Source of the DNA: Glebionis coronaria | Taxonomy: Eukaryota > Streptophyta > Magnoliopsida > Asterales > Asteraceae | Assembly: GCA_025667525.1 (NCBI GenBank) | Contig: CM046876.1 | Location: forward strand, 529,954,538 to 530,018,537 | Length of the DNA stretch: 64,000 nt | Reading direction: 5' to 3' | In this document: positions 47,297-58,630 of the stretch, piece after piece | How positions within the stretch are numbered: the stretch's first letter is position 1 | How the letters are laid out: each line of letters begins with the position of its first letter | Position numbers and translations under genes: made by a program | Notes under the pieces: model-generated | Seen by the model: the letters and a program-made list of their open reading frames with translations, nothing else | Databases searched by the model: none | What the model was told of the DNA's origin: nothing

Positions 47297-48043
47297 TCTT
47301 TGACCTTACGAGAGACTATCGATTGACGATTTTCATTGGCTTTTGGGGTCCGTTCACCTAGTGAACGTTATTTTTACGTATCATAAATCAAAAACAATAA
47401 AAAAATCAAAAATATAAAAAATATAAAAACTAAAAAATAACAAAAACAATTCTTTTCCTAAAGAATTGACCAAACAAATTAAAAAATCAAAAAGCAATCT
47501 TTTTCCTAAGAGATTGCACCCAAAAATATATATTATTGGATTCCCTCGGTTTTTATGTACATATAGTATTTTCTCTAAAAAACCCCAATAAATACAAAAA
47601 TATTTTCTCTATATTATTATATGTAAATACGTATACGTATAAGAACAAACAATACACATATTCTCCATAAGTATTGCCAAGGCAATACACCGTGTTGAGG
47701 GGCGTTCCGGTCCTTGACACGCGTATCGATCAAATTCAATATAGCAAGAATAGATAAATACTTCCAATAAGCAATAATTCGAAGAATACAAACTACAAAG
47801 TGAATAGAAAGGCGATGTGCTATAAAATGACATCTAAGGGTCAATAGGTACTTAAGTGCTTCGCGCCACCTAACCCCCCGTTCACTAGTGTGTATTCTAA
47901 GAAGGAAGGCTTCATTGGGGGTCTTGCACCCAAGTAGTATATACGTATATTATACTTTCTTGTGGATATTTCATATTGAAACTCGAAGAGGATAATCCTT
48001 TTCTCTTCAAAGTCACACGAGAGCTTCTCTCTCATTCCTCGTA
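47297..48043 (+). other. Element C2 untranslated leader with two stem-loops
   Basis: Close match to 26478-27224, with hairpins kept at 47447-47468 and 47495-47516. No plus-strand gene is seen. Confidence 0.55.
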
Positions 48044-48196
48044 TTGATTTGCATCCTCACTCACGGGCGTGCACAAATACCAATTGGTGTACAACCCCTT
48101 CCTCCGAAAAGGAAGAAAAAGAGAAAGAGTAGGAACACCACCGTCCATCAAGCCGATCCCGAGAATCGTGCTTTGATCCACACACAACAAGAAGCC

Positions 48197-48907
48197 ATGG
48201 CCGGAGTTGATACTCGACCTTTGATGGAGCACTTGCAATCCAATGTGCAAGGATATGCCGATGCTATCAAGATACCCGATATTCCCGCAAACACATTTGA
48301 GCTATAAACATCCATGATTAACTTGGTTTCAAATACACCATTTTATGGGAACAAGAATGATAATCCACGTGATCACCTTAAGAAATTTCTTGCTCTTTGC
48401 AACACCATTAAGTACAATGGAGTTCCCCATGATGCCATTAAGTTGATATTGGCGCAAATTTCACTAGAGGGTCCCGCTAAGCATTGGTTAGATACACAAC
48501 CACCCGAGAGCATTACCACATGGGATGGTTTCACTAAGAATTTTTTGAACAAGTTCTTTCCCCCATCTAAGACCACGGCTTTGAGGAACTTAATTATAGG
48601 CTTTCAACAAAAACCTAGTCAAACATTTAGTGATGCTTGGGAGGAGTATAGAGAGTTATTGAGGAGATGCCCTAACCATGGATTGGATGAAGTTCACCAA
48701 ATCAATACTTTCTACAATGGCCTTAAACCTCATCACCAAGACTCACTCAATGCTTCCGCGGGAGGAAATATTCTTCTTAAATCCATTCAAGAAGCTTGGG
48801 ATATTATTGAGACCAAAGCAATGGTGCAAACAAACAATCAATTTGAAGAAAGGGTTCATGTTATAACCAATTCCCCAAGAGTCACCAAGAGATACTTCAA
48901 AGAATAG
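48197..48907 (+). pseudogene. Element C2 gag, capsid-like region (broken)
   Basis: Same domain as in C1, with the ATG at 48197 in GCCATGG context and the shared TAA at 48305. After that stop the frame runs unbroken from 48314 to 48907 and covers the whole capsid domain, unlike C1. A deletion of about 28 bp relative to C1, near 48865, shifts the frame and ends it at 48907. Confidence 0.8.
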
Positions 48908-48921
48908 ATAGGGATCATGAG

Positions 48922-49802
48922 ATGCTTCTTAAGTCAAGTCAAGAATTGATCCAAAACATTAAGGGCCTTTCATTGAACAATTCCACCAATGATGTGCATG
49001 CTATTACCCTTTCATGTGAGACTTGTGGAGGTCCCCATTCCTATCAACACTGTGATAAGGTGCAAGGTTATCAAGGGGAGTGTTATCCTTACCAAGAAGA
49101 ACATCGTGAACATTTCAAGCCAAACATCAATCCAAACAACCTTTCTTACAAGTCTCAAAATTACCTTACTCCACCGGGATTCCCACCCTAACCACCCACC
49201 CGATTTCAACAAAATCCCCCTCAATTGTTACAAAGGAATCAAGGTCCAAGACCACAATACTAAGGGAACAACTACAAGGCACCTAAAAATTTTCAAAATC
49301 AAGGAAATCACTTTTATCCACCAAATCAAGGATTTAATCCACCACCCCACCCTTCCCAAATCAAGCACCTCAACTTCAAAATCAAGGATATGGGCTACAA
49401 GAAACTCAGGAGTATGTTGAGAGGAGAATTCGTGAAAGTGAAAAAAGAATGAATGAGCAAATGAAACTTTCAATGGGGGAGCAAACTAATAGGCTTTTGA
49501 TAGCATTTAATCAAAGACAACAAGGGGATTTACCCTCTAACACACAAACAAACCCGAGGGAAAATGTCAATGCTATCACAACAAGAAGTGGAAAGAAAAC
49601 TCATGATCCTTCACCACCCAAACCTACTTTGGTAACGCCTACTATGATTCCTTCTTGTGATAAGCCTTCTACATCTAGTTCACCATCATCAAGTTCTCCC
49701 ATTTCTCCCATTTATACACCTACTCATGAAGAAAGCAACAAGTAAAATCCTTCTTCAACCACTCAACCAGAACCAAAACGAATTCTTTCTTACCCATCAA
49801 GA
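48922..49802 (+). pseudogene. Element C2 gag, nucleocapsid and linker (broken)
   Basis: The knuckle CETCGGPHSYQHC lies near 49020. TAA codons at 49189 and 49261 both replace CAA of C1, and small deletions near 49345-49375 shift the frame. A later fragment (49449-49745) covers the Ser/Thr/Pro-rich part and ends at a TAA that replaces GAA. More eroded than the C1 counterpart. Confidence 0.72.
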
Positions 49803-50876
49803 TTGAGAAAAGACAAGCTTAAGAACAAGGATGATATCCAAGTCTCAAACTTTTTGAGGATGTTCAAGCAACTTAACATAAATATCTCCTTTGCGGAAGC
49901 TTTAGCCAATATGCCTAAGTTTGCTAAGATGATCAAGGACTTACTTTCTAACAAGGAGAGATTGGTGGATTTGCCTAATGCTTCCTTGAATGAAAATTGT
50001 TCCGCGGTTTTGCTTAAGAAGTTGACTACTAAGCTAGGAGATCCGGGGAGGTTTTTAATTCCTTGCAATTTCCCGGGGGTGGAAAATTACATAGCTTTAG
50101 CGAATTTAGGAGCAAGCATAAATCTCATGCCATTATCGATTTGGAAGAAACTTTCACTTCCCGAGCTCACTCCTACTAAGATAACTCTTGAGTTGGCCAA
50201 CCGTACTATAGCTTATCCGGTGGGAATTGCGAAGGATGTTTTTGTTGGGGTTGACAGATTTACCTTTCCCGCGGACTTTGTGGTGGTTGATTATGATATG
50301 GATCCGAGAGTTCCTTTGATTGTTGGTAGGCCATTTTTGAGAACGGGTCGTACTCTAATAGATGTGGCAGACGGTGAACTTACAATGAGGGTAAGAGATG
50401 AGAGAGTTGTGTTTAACATGGGAAAGTTGTCAAAGATGTCTAATGAGCCCGAAGCGGTGAAGCATATTGATGCTGTGAATGAGGAAGAAACTCAAGATGA
50501 TATCCTTGATGAAGTTTGTGATGAATATTTTTATGAAGCTTGCTCAAGTGGAGATTATGATTTACCTCATGTTGAGACCATTGCTTCCATTACTTCATCA
50601 TTAGATTTTCATGAACCTCAAGAGTTTAACTTTGGTGATTATGTGATCTATTCCAATCCTCTATTTGAAACCTCATATGACAACCCACTTTTCCACAATG
50701 ATGAAGATATTCATGAGGACTTTGGTGATGAAGAATCTCTTCTTTTTTATTCACCAACATATGATGACTATAGTGATGATGAGATTTCTACTTGTGACTC
50801 TCCATTTGTTGATGATCATACTTCCTTGGGTTTTGAGGAATCACCACTCTTTGATAGACCAATCTATTTGTGGTGA
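49803..50876 (+). pseudogene. Element C2 protease fused in frame to the acidic region
   Basis: This 357-codon frame shows that protease and acidic region form one polypeptide. The catalytic site reads ALANLGASINLMP: Asp has become Asn (AAT at 50103-50105, GAT in C1), which should abolish catalysis. Later VPLIVGRPFLRTGRTLIDV is intact. The acidic part repeats ESLLFYSPTYDDYSDD and ESPLFDRPIY before a 5-base loss near 50868 shifts the frame. Confidence 0.78.
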
Positions 50877-51432
50877 TGAGGAAGATTCTATCATGGATGT
50901 GAGTGATGAGTTTTTAGAGGTGGATATACCTTTTGAGTACACTCTTGGTTATATTGATGAGGAGGGGGACATACTCTATCTAGAATCTCTATTGCATGAA
51001 GATCCTTTACCTTCTTCCTTGTCCACCTCAACCTTTCAATGTGACAAAGGAAAACAAGTCATGATGGTTCCTTCCAAGAGCTTGTTGTTACCAAATACTC
51101 CACATTTTTTCTCTCACCATGTGACCTACAAAGGAGAATCTTCTAAGGCAACCAACACTTGTTGTTTTCCCATCAAGGAACGGATTTTTGATCCTGGCAT
51201 AGAGCTTGCTAAACCATCTCAGTATCCGCCTGATGCAACAAAAGGAAAACTTGTGAAAGATTTGAGAGTTTTACCCTATCACCTTGTGAAGAACATAGGG
51301 GAAAACATTTTGGAGAACCACACCTCACCTTTTTCACCATTGCCTGAGAAGTTAGTTGTTGAATTGTGTTATAAGTGGGATGGTAATTATGTATTTGATA
51401 CGGGGGGATATTTATGGAGTTTTGATAATTGA
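50877..51432 (+). pseudogene. Element C2 acidic region, C-terminal end
   Basis: Continues the acidic region in another frame, open from 50665 to 51432. It includes EFLEVDIPFEYTLGYIDEEGD, a Ser/Thr stretch and LRVLPYHLVKNIGENILENH, and ends with GGYLWSFDN at what appears to be the natural stop. The last 30 codons are present here and missing in C1. Not recognised as a known domain. Confidence 0.5.
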
Positions 51433-53487
51433 AAACTTGTTTTACCTCATCATGTAGATTTTTCTTAAAAAAGGGCAAAACTTTTACTCTCCATGATAGG
51501 TTTTAGACACTTTTAAAGTGTGGGATTAGTCGAGCTAGAGACTCCTTAAATCAAGCTTGAATAACTAGGTTTAGAAGTTTTTAGATCTAGAGTGGTGTAG
51601 GTTAGAAATAAGGATAGTAAATTCATGAGAAGTGTAGGGGAGACCTTCTTTTGTCTTCATGTTGTTTGTAGGGTTGCTCACTCATCACGTGCTTTGGAGC
51701 TTATGGAGGAGGCCCTTGTATCCGGTTCACTTTGTTACTATTGTGATGTTTCATAGACACATTGTGCTTTAAAAATGAATTCACTATAGTTGATCTTTCC
51801 TTAACTTGGGTTAAGCAAAGTCTATTCATTGTCATAAGTGTAGGGGAAGTTTTATACTTCCATGCTCTTAAACATTGAGGACAATGTTTAGCTTAAGTGT
51901 AGGGGGTCTTCTATCTAAGTGACCTTACCTAGACCTTGTCATTGATCTTCATGATAATACGGAAATTAATTTTTCAAACATTTTAAAAATTTTTGATCTA
52001 CTTTGGCCACCAAAAATATGCATTCATAATTTTTGCATCAATCATTTTTCATTTGTATATCACATTTGCATTTGTATATATTCTTCTTTTATTTTTCATC
52101 AAAAATATATAAAAAGGAAAAAATTATAATAAGAACATTGGTTAACAAATTTAGACTTCTTTGACATATTAGGCCCGCCATGGATATTTTGACTCAACCC
52201 AAGTTTGCTTATCCAAGCATTCTCTAGCTAGTATCCTTAACCATGTAGTCCTTCATTGGTCTATTAGGCTAAGCATCCACCACTCTCATTATTTGAGACT
52301 TTAAATTTGTGGAGAATGGGAAATGATAGAGTTGAAGCAAGTATAAAAGGGCTAGATAAACTTCATGGCAATTACTTGTTGCTAAACCCTTCTCTTCTTT
52401 ACCTCTATTTTCTTCGCATGTATATATGTTAATAAATAATCAAGAACGGTTTTAATCGGTTTGTAGTCTCTTATACATTTTTGACTAATCATTCATGGTT
52501 GGTATAAGTACGTCTTAAGATTCTAAGTTAGAACGTTTTATGTGTACTAGACTTATGTCATGCTTAATATTTAGCGGGTGTTTTTCCTTTTATTCTTTTC
52601 AACTTTCTTTGTGTGGAATAAAGAAAAATAAGAGCGGCTTAAAAAAATGTGTGGATATAAAAAAAAAAAAATAATAATAATAATACAAGACTCCCAAGAG
52701 GGGCAGTGAAGTGTTAATTATAGTAACTATTAGATTCCAATATTACCTTGACGGGTTGCTAGGATTTAAAAGTTGCTCCAATCCAATATTACCTTGACGG
52801 GTTGCGGGATTGAAGACCCAAAGTCTCAAAAAGGCTGCGGATGTAAATTATTGCGTGAGTTTTATTTTTCTTTCCTTAGCGAGTGTGTAGCTACTTATTA
52901 ATGCATGACATGAGGATTTTACACATAAGGCGAATGACTTATTATTCTTGAGACGGACTTATATTAATTGTGAGCGGTTTTCAAGTAATGGATGAGAGGA
53001 TTACTTAGGATTAAAACCGTGCTTCCTTATTTTTGGATTTTACATTTCTTATATTTCACGCTTTAAATAATGACAAATTTGCCCAAAAGCAATTTGCTCA
53101 AATAATAACCGGTTCCACATTTAATTGTCATGAATAAGTTGATGCACTTTTTTATTTGTGAATGCAATGATCCCATTTTTAAGCTTGGTATGGGGAAAGT
53201 GAAACTTGAGGGTGATAAGTGTCCATGGTACCAAAGCCCTAATTTAAGTCATTGATTTCTTTATGAGTTTTTCCATCAAAACCATTTCAAGAAAATCTAA
53301 AAATATATAAATAAGATTGCTTTCTTTGCATTGCATTGTAAATATTCAAAATCATTCATCATGTAGCATAGCATAGTTTATTAAATCATAAAATGGACAA
53401 GGTGGATTAATTATGAGAAAAGTGCACTCTAGAGCTTTAAAATGCTGCATTGCATGAGGTCATGGCAATGGTCAAGTGGAGGGGAGT
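51433..53487 (+). other. Element C2 3' non-coding region and purine tract
   Basis: Counterpart of 30583-32662. It keeps the palindrome AACATTGAGGACAATGTT (51871-51888), the duplicated TCCAATATTACCTTGACGGG words and the purine tract GTGGAGGGGAGT (53476-53487). No coding signature. Confidence 0.65.
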
Positions 53488-55988
53488 TGATAAGTGTGAA
53501 AACACTCATCAATAATGATCCAAAAACCACTCTAAACACATTCAAATACATTATATTTGAGCAAAGACAGTTTTCAAGGGATTTTTTATGATAAAAGAAG
53601 ATGAAAAGGATAAATCAAGCTTCAAGGACCTTACTTGTCATTATTCCAAAGATCGAGGACCTAAAGTGTAACTTTCAAATAAGACAAAGGATGGAAAACA
53701 AATTACTTAAAAGTATTTAACACTTTTTTTATTAAAGATAAAAATAAGAGACCAAAAAGGAAAATTTGGGAGGAAAGTTTATTTAACTTTTATACTTGGT
53801 CAAATGACCAAGTCATACACACAGTCAACATAACACGTCTTCATCAACCGATCAAGAGAGAGAAAGAAGCATTTCAGTCGTCCATCTCTCTTCTCACCAC
53901 CAAACCTGCAATTTGATTTCATGTACAATCAAGAAAGATTCAAGCGAAGTTTCTAACATCAAAAATACTCCTCATCATCCTCTCTACAAGGAGATATGGT
54001 TTAATTAGATCAAAGTGGAGGGATAAAGAAACCCCCAAAATGATGAAGAATGAAGAACAAGATACATCATCATATTTTCCACGTGGCATCAAGATATTGG
54101 GCAAGAAACGTCATCAACACCTCTACTCCACCACTCAGCGCCTATAAATACAGATGAAGACCTCATTTTGGAGATGGTTAGCTTAGGTGTAGTTTACACA
54201 CACATTAGTTTAGCTCTTAGGAGTAGATTAGTTAAACTCTTGTAACTACTTTCTGTTAATCAGTTTTCCAAGCTTTAAATCAGTTTGTAACCGAATTAGT
54301 TTTCCGCCATTAATGAAAGTCTAAAATTTCAGTTTCTCAATCTTTTTCTTTCTCTTATATCTTCTTATTGACTAACTCAAACAAGCTTTTGAGCTAATAT
54401 ACTGTTACGATTACTGTTTAGGCAGGGAGCTTCATTTTCGTTGCATTTCAGTTTCTTAGATATAACCACTTTATGATTTCTGCTATTGATGAATAGATTC
54501 AGTTTAGTCTTTTGATTACAAGCTTATGCTTGTTTCTTGTGTTGATTTAGTTTTTCTGAATCGTCTTCAAGATTAGTGTGATTTTTTAGTTCAAACAAGA
54601 TTTTCCGAGTTCTTCTTCTTTTCTGATAATCTGAGTAAACGTTTTGTTAACTGGTTGCGAGAGTTGTAGTTTTTAAGCTGATAAAGCTTATTGATAAGCT
54701 GATATAGTTAATATAACATGTTTCTGATAGTTTCAGTTGTGCGGGTTTATGAGTAACTGATTAGATTCAATATCTTCATCTTTACTGTTGACAAGTTTGG
54801 ATTGAAACGTTTGTATGCTTACAGCTCATAAGCTTGTACAAGCTTATGAGTATTGTTTCAGTTTTTTATTTTCTTATAGGATTGGAAGGGCAAGTTGATT
54901 GGTTCTTAATTTTTGGCAAGAAGCAGCTTTGTAGATAAGTGTGGTTCCGTTTGGCAGATAGAATGGTTCAGTGACTGGTAGTCGAAGTAGGGTTAGTTTC
55001 AAGTCGGCTCAGCGCCGTGCTTCGACATCAAAGGACTTGGCCTGGAAGACGAGGTCACGTTTTTTTACTTTTCTGAAACTAATAGTATAATTTGCTAGTT
55101 TGTAACTGTAGTGTGACTATAGTGTATACTTTCTTGAATCGCCTGCGTGTTAGTACATGATTGTTACATGTTCTTAGGTTAGCAACTAGTTTATACTGTT
55201 AAAGCATAAGGGTAGTAGTAATATGATTTAGCTAACTGTTTTAATATTCATTTTTCAATAAATAAATAAGTTTCCAATTCATGTTTTGTAGGTTTGTTAA
55301 ATAGTTGTAATTGTCAAGATTGTTGGAGTAGTTTACCTTTTAATGAAAAGCTAAAATAGGCATTAAAAAAAGGTTGTCAGTTAGGTTCTATTCTATTCTT
55401 CTTGCATCATTTTATAACTGATCATTTTAAATCTTTTGCTTTGTATGTTCTTGTTTAACCAATAGTTCAACTTTACATCAGTCCAATTTTGCGTTAGTAG
55501 TTTAGGCAATTATTAGGACTTTTAGTCTATTAGATATTTGATGGGCTTTATACATTTCTTTGCTAATGCATTTTTTTCATTTACTAGTTCAAATAATTGG
55601 GTAGTAGTGATACTGTGTATATTTTCAGTTTTGATAGTTGAATTACATTTTTAGTTTTAAAATTTCAATTTTTTAGTAGATTGTAATTTTACTTTTATAA
55701 AAATAGGTTTAGATTAATATTTTGTAACTTGTATTTTCAGTCGTAGTATAAAGTTACATTTTATGATTTTTTTTTTATTTTGTGCATTTAATTATGGTAA
55801 GTGCAATTTGTTTTTAGTTAGTACGTATACATAGTATTAGATATTATTTTCACCTTTTTACTTGCTTTGTGCTAATTAGACATAGATACCATTCAAGCTT
55901 TTATCAACAAAAACAATTAAGTCAAGCTTAAAATTGTTTTATCAATTCGATTAGACCGAGAGAAAAACGAACTAAGAACGAGTTATTA
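53488..55988 (+). repeat. Element C LTR3
   Basis: Starts TGATAAGTGTG. Relative to LTR2 it lacks about 70 bp near 53560. Its last seven bases (GTTATTA) do not match the LTR1/LTR2 end (ATTTCAA). They are either a mutated LTR end or filler DNA before the TAGAC duplication at 55989-55993. G-box at 54080, TATA box at 54143. Confidence 0.88.
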
Positions 55989-55993
55989 TAGAC

Positions 55994-58020
55994 TCATTTG
56001 AACTATCATTAAGCATGCCACCCTTAACAAACAAGGTAGGGTTGACTTTCTTCCATTGGTCCAAATCAGTCAACTTCTCCCTATATTCCTCTACTGGGGT
56101 AAGAACTCTTGGTGGAGGAATAAATTCCTCTTCTTGGAGTTCTGGTAAACCAGTCCAAGACAAGTCCTTGCTAAGGACACCATAGAAGTTCCCAGCAGGT
56201 GGTGGAACACCAGCATACTCTTTCATCCCAATCCCATTCATCTCCCTAGAATCCTTTTGTTCACTAACACATTTTTCTAGGGTTTGTGAGACTTTATCAA
56301 ATCTCTGAATTTTAAGATCTACATTATCCTTATTTTTGATAGCCTCATCTAACTTAGCCTGTAATTAAGCATTGACTCTCTCCATGATGTTTCTAATATC
56401 AATACTAGCATTTAAATCATGTTTTAATATATTGATTTGATCTTTTAGGTCAAGCTCCATTTTCTTATACTCAACTACAGTCTTTTCAGTTTGAGTAAGA
56501 GCAAGTTGATAGTTAGACAACTTGCATCTTTCATTAACCACATCTGTTGACAATTTGAAAACTTCTTTGTTAAGTTTTTCAGTGTTTAGACGACAACCCT
56601 TACTACAAAATGCATCATCATATACCTCATTGTCTGATGAAGATGAGGAGTGTGCCATGAGAGCATAGTGAACATGCTATTCTTCTTCCTTTTCTGCAAC
56701 CAAAGCTTTGTTCTCTTCCTCATCCTTAGCCAAGTAGCTCCAATCCCATCCAACACCATAAATTTCTTGCATTGCAACCATGGCTTTGGAATCCTGAGCC
56801 TTAATGATTTGGCTTGAGGGTTTTTCAGCATCAGATCTTCTTGGAGATCTACATTCTCTCATAAAGTGTCCCATACGATGACAATTGTAACCCTCAACCT
56901 TGGATTTATCAAATCCAGCAGTGTCCTTGGCATTAAAAGTCATCTTCTTCTTAAATCTTTTATTCCATCTATTTGCCCTTATGCTTGCAAGGGCCATATT
57001 CCACTTTATGTCCATCTCCTCCAAATGCTCATCACTAATATGCTCAAGGTCCTCATATGTAATCACTGAACCATTGGGCAATGAAGCAATGTATGCACAC
57101 ACAGTATATAGATCAATATCAGCAGGCTTAACTCTTGGTGAGTCAACTTTGTATGTGTCAGCGTCTGAATGTGAGGCGTTGATAGGGTTTGATCCAACGT
57201 TGACACAAGTTGATCCAGTAACGGGGTGCATGTATGACTCCTTTTGATCAAATTGACCTTCACTATGTGAGAAGAAGGCCATGTTTCCATTGGTAGACTT
57301 GCTCCCATGATCCAAAAGAGTTCCATTCTCCACCAGCCTCAGTTTATTGTAAACATCATCAAAAGTAGAACTTTTGTGAGTGTTATTAGCAATTATGGAT
57401 CTTGCTTCAATTTTCCGTACATCACTAAGACTTTTAAGAAAAGTGGTGATAATATCAACATCACCAAGCACTGTTCCCATGAAGGACAGCTTGCTTGTAA
57501 GGTCAAGAAATCTGCTTCTCACACTACTTAGCTTTTCACTGGGTTGAGCTTTAAAAACAGCATACTCATGCAAGAGTTGCTTCTTTTTCTCTTGTACGAT
57601 ATCAGCATTACCACCATAAGCAACGTCAAGGGCTGCCCAAAGATCTTTTGCAGACTCATAGCTTCTATATTTGTGCTGATTTTCTTGTCCCAAAGAGAGT
57701 TTCAGAATGCTTAGGGTTTTCATGTCACTCCTTCTCTTTGCTATGTCCTCAGTTGAGACAGCTCTACCATCTTCAGGTTTTTCTTTTCGATCCTCTTCAG
57801 TAAAGCCTTGAACATTTGTTCTTTGTAAGATGGAAGCTGCAATCTTTTGAGCTTTATTGAATGTGTTTCCATATTCAATAATTTCCCATAGGGTGTAGTC
57901 ATGGATTTGTTGATAATGTTCAAAGTTAAACTTCCACAACTAAAAATTTTCTGGGTCTAGCATGGGAATCTTGATGTTGGGGATTGAGGAGGAGGAGGAT
58001 TTTACTTCTGGGGTAGACAT
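55994..58020 (-). pseudogene. Element E gag (copia type, three stops, defective knuckle)
   Basis: ATG at 58020. The frame is continuous to 55994 apart from TAG at 57940, TAG at 56677 and TAA at 56363; no indel was needed to follow it. The N-terminal copia capsid domain covers about residues 20-220 (MLDPENF, FEHYQQIHDYTLWEII, DLWAALDVAYGG). The zinc knuckle reads GYNCHRMGHFMREC: the first Cys is Gly (GGT at 56890-56892), so zinc binding should fail. A Ser-rich segment and a coiled-coil stretch (56370-56620) follow. Beyond 55994 the frame continues at 23911. Confidence 0.82.
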
Positions 58021-58093
58021 GATTTTTTTAGGGTTTTGTGAAAATTAGGGTTTTTGGCGATTTAGGGTTCTTGTGTTCTTTAGATCAAAGTTT

Positions 58094-58113
58094 CTCAACA
58101 AGATCTGATACCA
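58094..58113 (-). other. Primer binding site of element E (Met type)
   Basis: On the minus strand TGGTATCAGATCTTGTTGAG starts two bases after the LTR. The first ten bases match the initiator-Met site. Confidence 0.82.
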
Positions 58114-58115
58114 CT

Positions 58116-58630
58116 TGTTGATCCCAAACTTAGATCGATTTAGCTTGTGTAAACGAGATTAAATCAAGTTAAACACGTAGAGAAACTTTTTTGTGTATAA
58201 AACAATTTAAGTATTATGCGGAATTAATACTCAAACAACAACACACAAACAATGTAAAACAAACTTTCACTTGATTGATTAGAATAAACTTGCGTACAAT
58301 GAAAGTGTTAAACGTATGAAAACTTATATATTGAAACAAAACCTAAAGGCCTCCTTTTATAGACATAAGGCGCCTTGTACAAGAGGTTACGTATCAGCTA
58401 TTTTAGGTAAAGATAAATATAAAAAATACATTGTTGATCATATCTTTACTAGAAATAAACTAGAAACATAATACGTGTAGACTAAGTCTTCTATCAGTGC
58501 TTGACTTCATCTTATCAACGCTTGACATCTTCCTGTCAACGCTTGTTCTGTCAACGCTTGTTTTCTTCTTATCAACGTCCCGATTATCTTGTCAGCGTCC
58601 AAGTGTACTGGCTACATTTTATTCCCAACA
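58116..58630 (-). repeat. Element E 5' LTR
   Basis: On the minus strand it starts TGTTGGGAATAAAATG and ends GGGATCAACA, with TGTTG/CAACA inverted termini, 515 bp. A TATA box (TATAAAAGGAG, 58351-58361, minus) stands in the middle. Near the U3 start (58486-58600) the plus-strand word TCAACGCTTG or close variants occur about four to six times. Its partner LTR is outside the window. Confidence 0.82.
58486..58600 (-). promoter_or_regulatory. Short tandem motif cluster in the element E U3 region
   Basis: Variants of TATCAACGCTTG / TGTCAACGCTTG recur at 10-30-bp spacing, upstream of the LTR's TATA box on the minus strand. Clustered repeats in U3 often act as transcription enhancers in copia elements; this is inferred by analogy. 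Confidence 0.45.

Larger units (their letters stand above)
23913..55988 (+). mobile_element. Element C: Athila-like Ty3/gypsy family in tandem form (LTR-C1-LTR-C2-LTR)
   Basis: Three LTR copies (23913-26460; 32663-34279 plus 46333-47279; 53488-55988) separate two internal regions of about 6.2 kb. Each internal region starts with an Asp-tRNA primer site (TGGCGCCGCTGCCGG) and ends with a purine tract GTGGAGGGGAGT. Each carried Gag, a CX2CX3HX4C knuckle, an Athila-type protease and an acidic tail, but no RT, RNase H or integrase. Only the outermost ends carry the TAGAC duplication, so the array derives from a single insertion site. Both copies are broken. The Athila label rests on primer site, knuckle and the DLGAS protease motif. 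Confidence 0.82.
55989..58630 (-). mobile_element. Element E: Ty1/copia retrotransposon, 5' part
   Basis: Minus-strand element with 5' LTR (58116-58630), primer site (58094-58113) and gag. Element C interrupts it at 55989; it resumes at 23912-23740 and is cut again by element A. Its pol and 3' LTR must lie left of the window, if they survive. E itself sits within LTR F. Confidence 0.85.
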
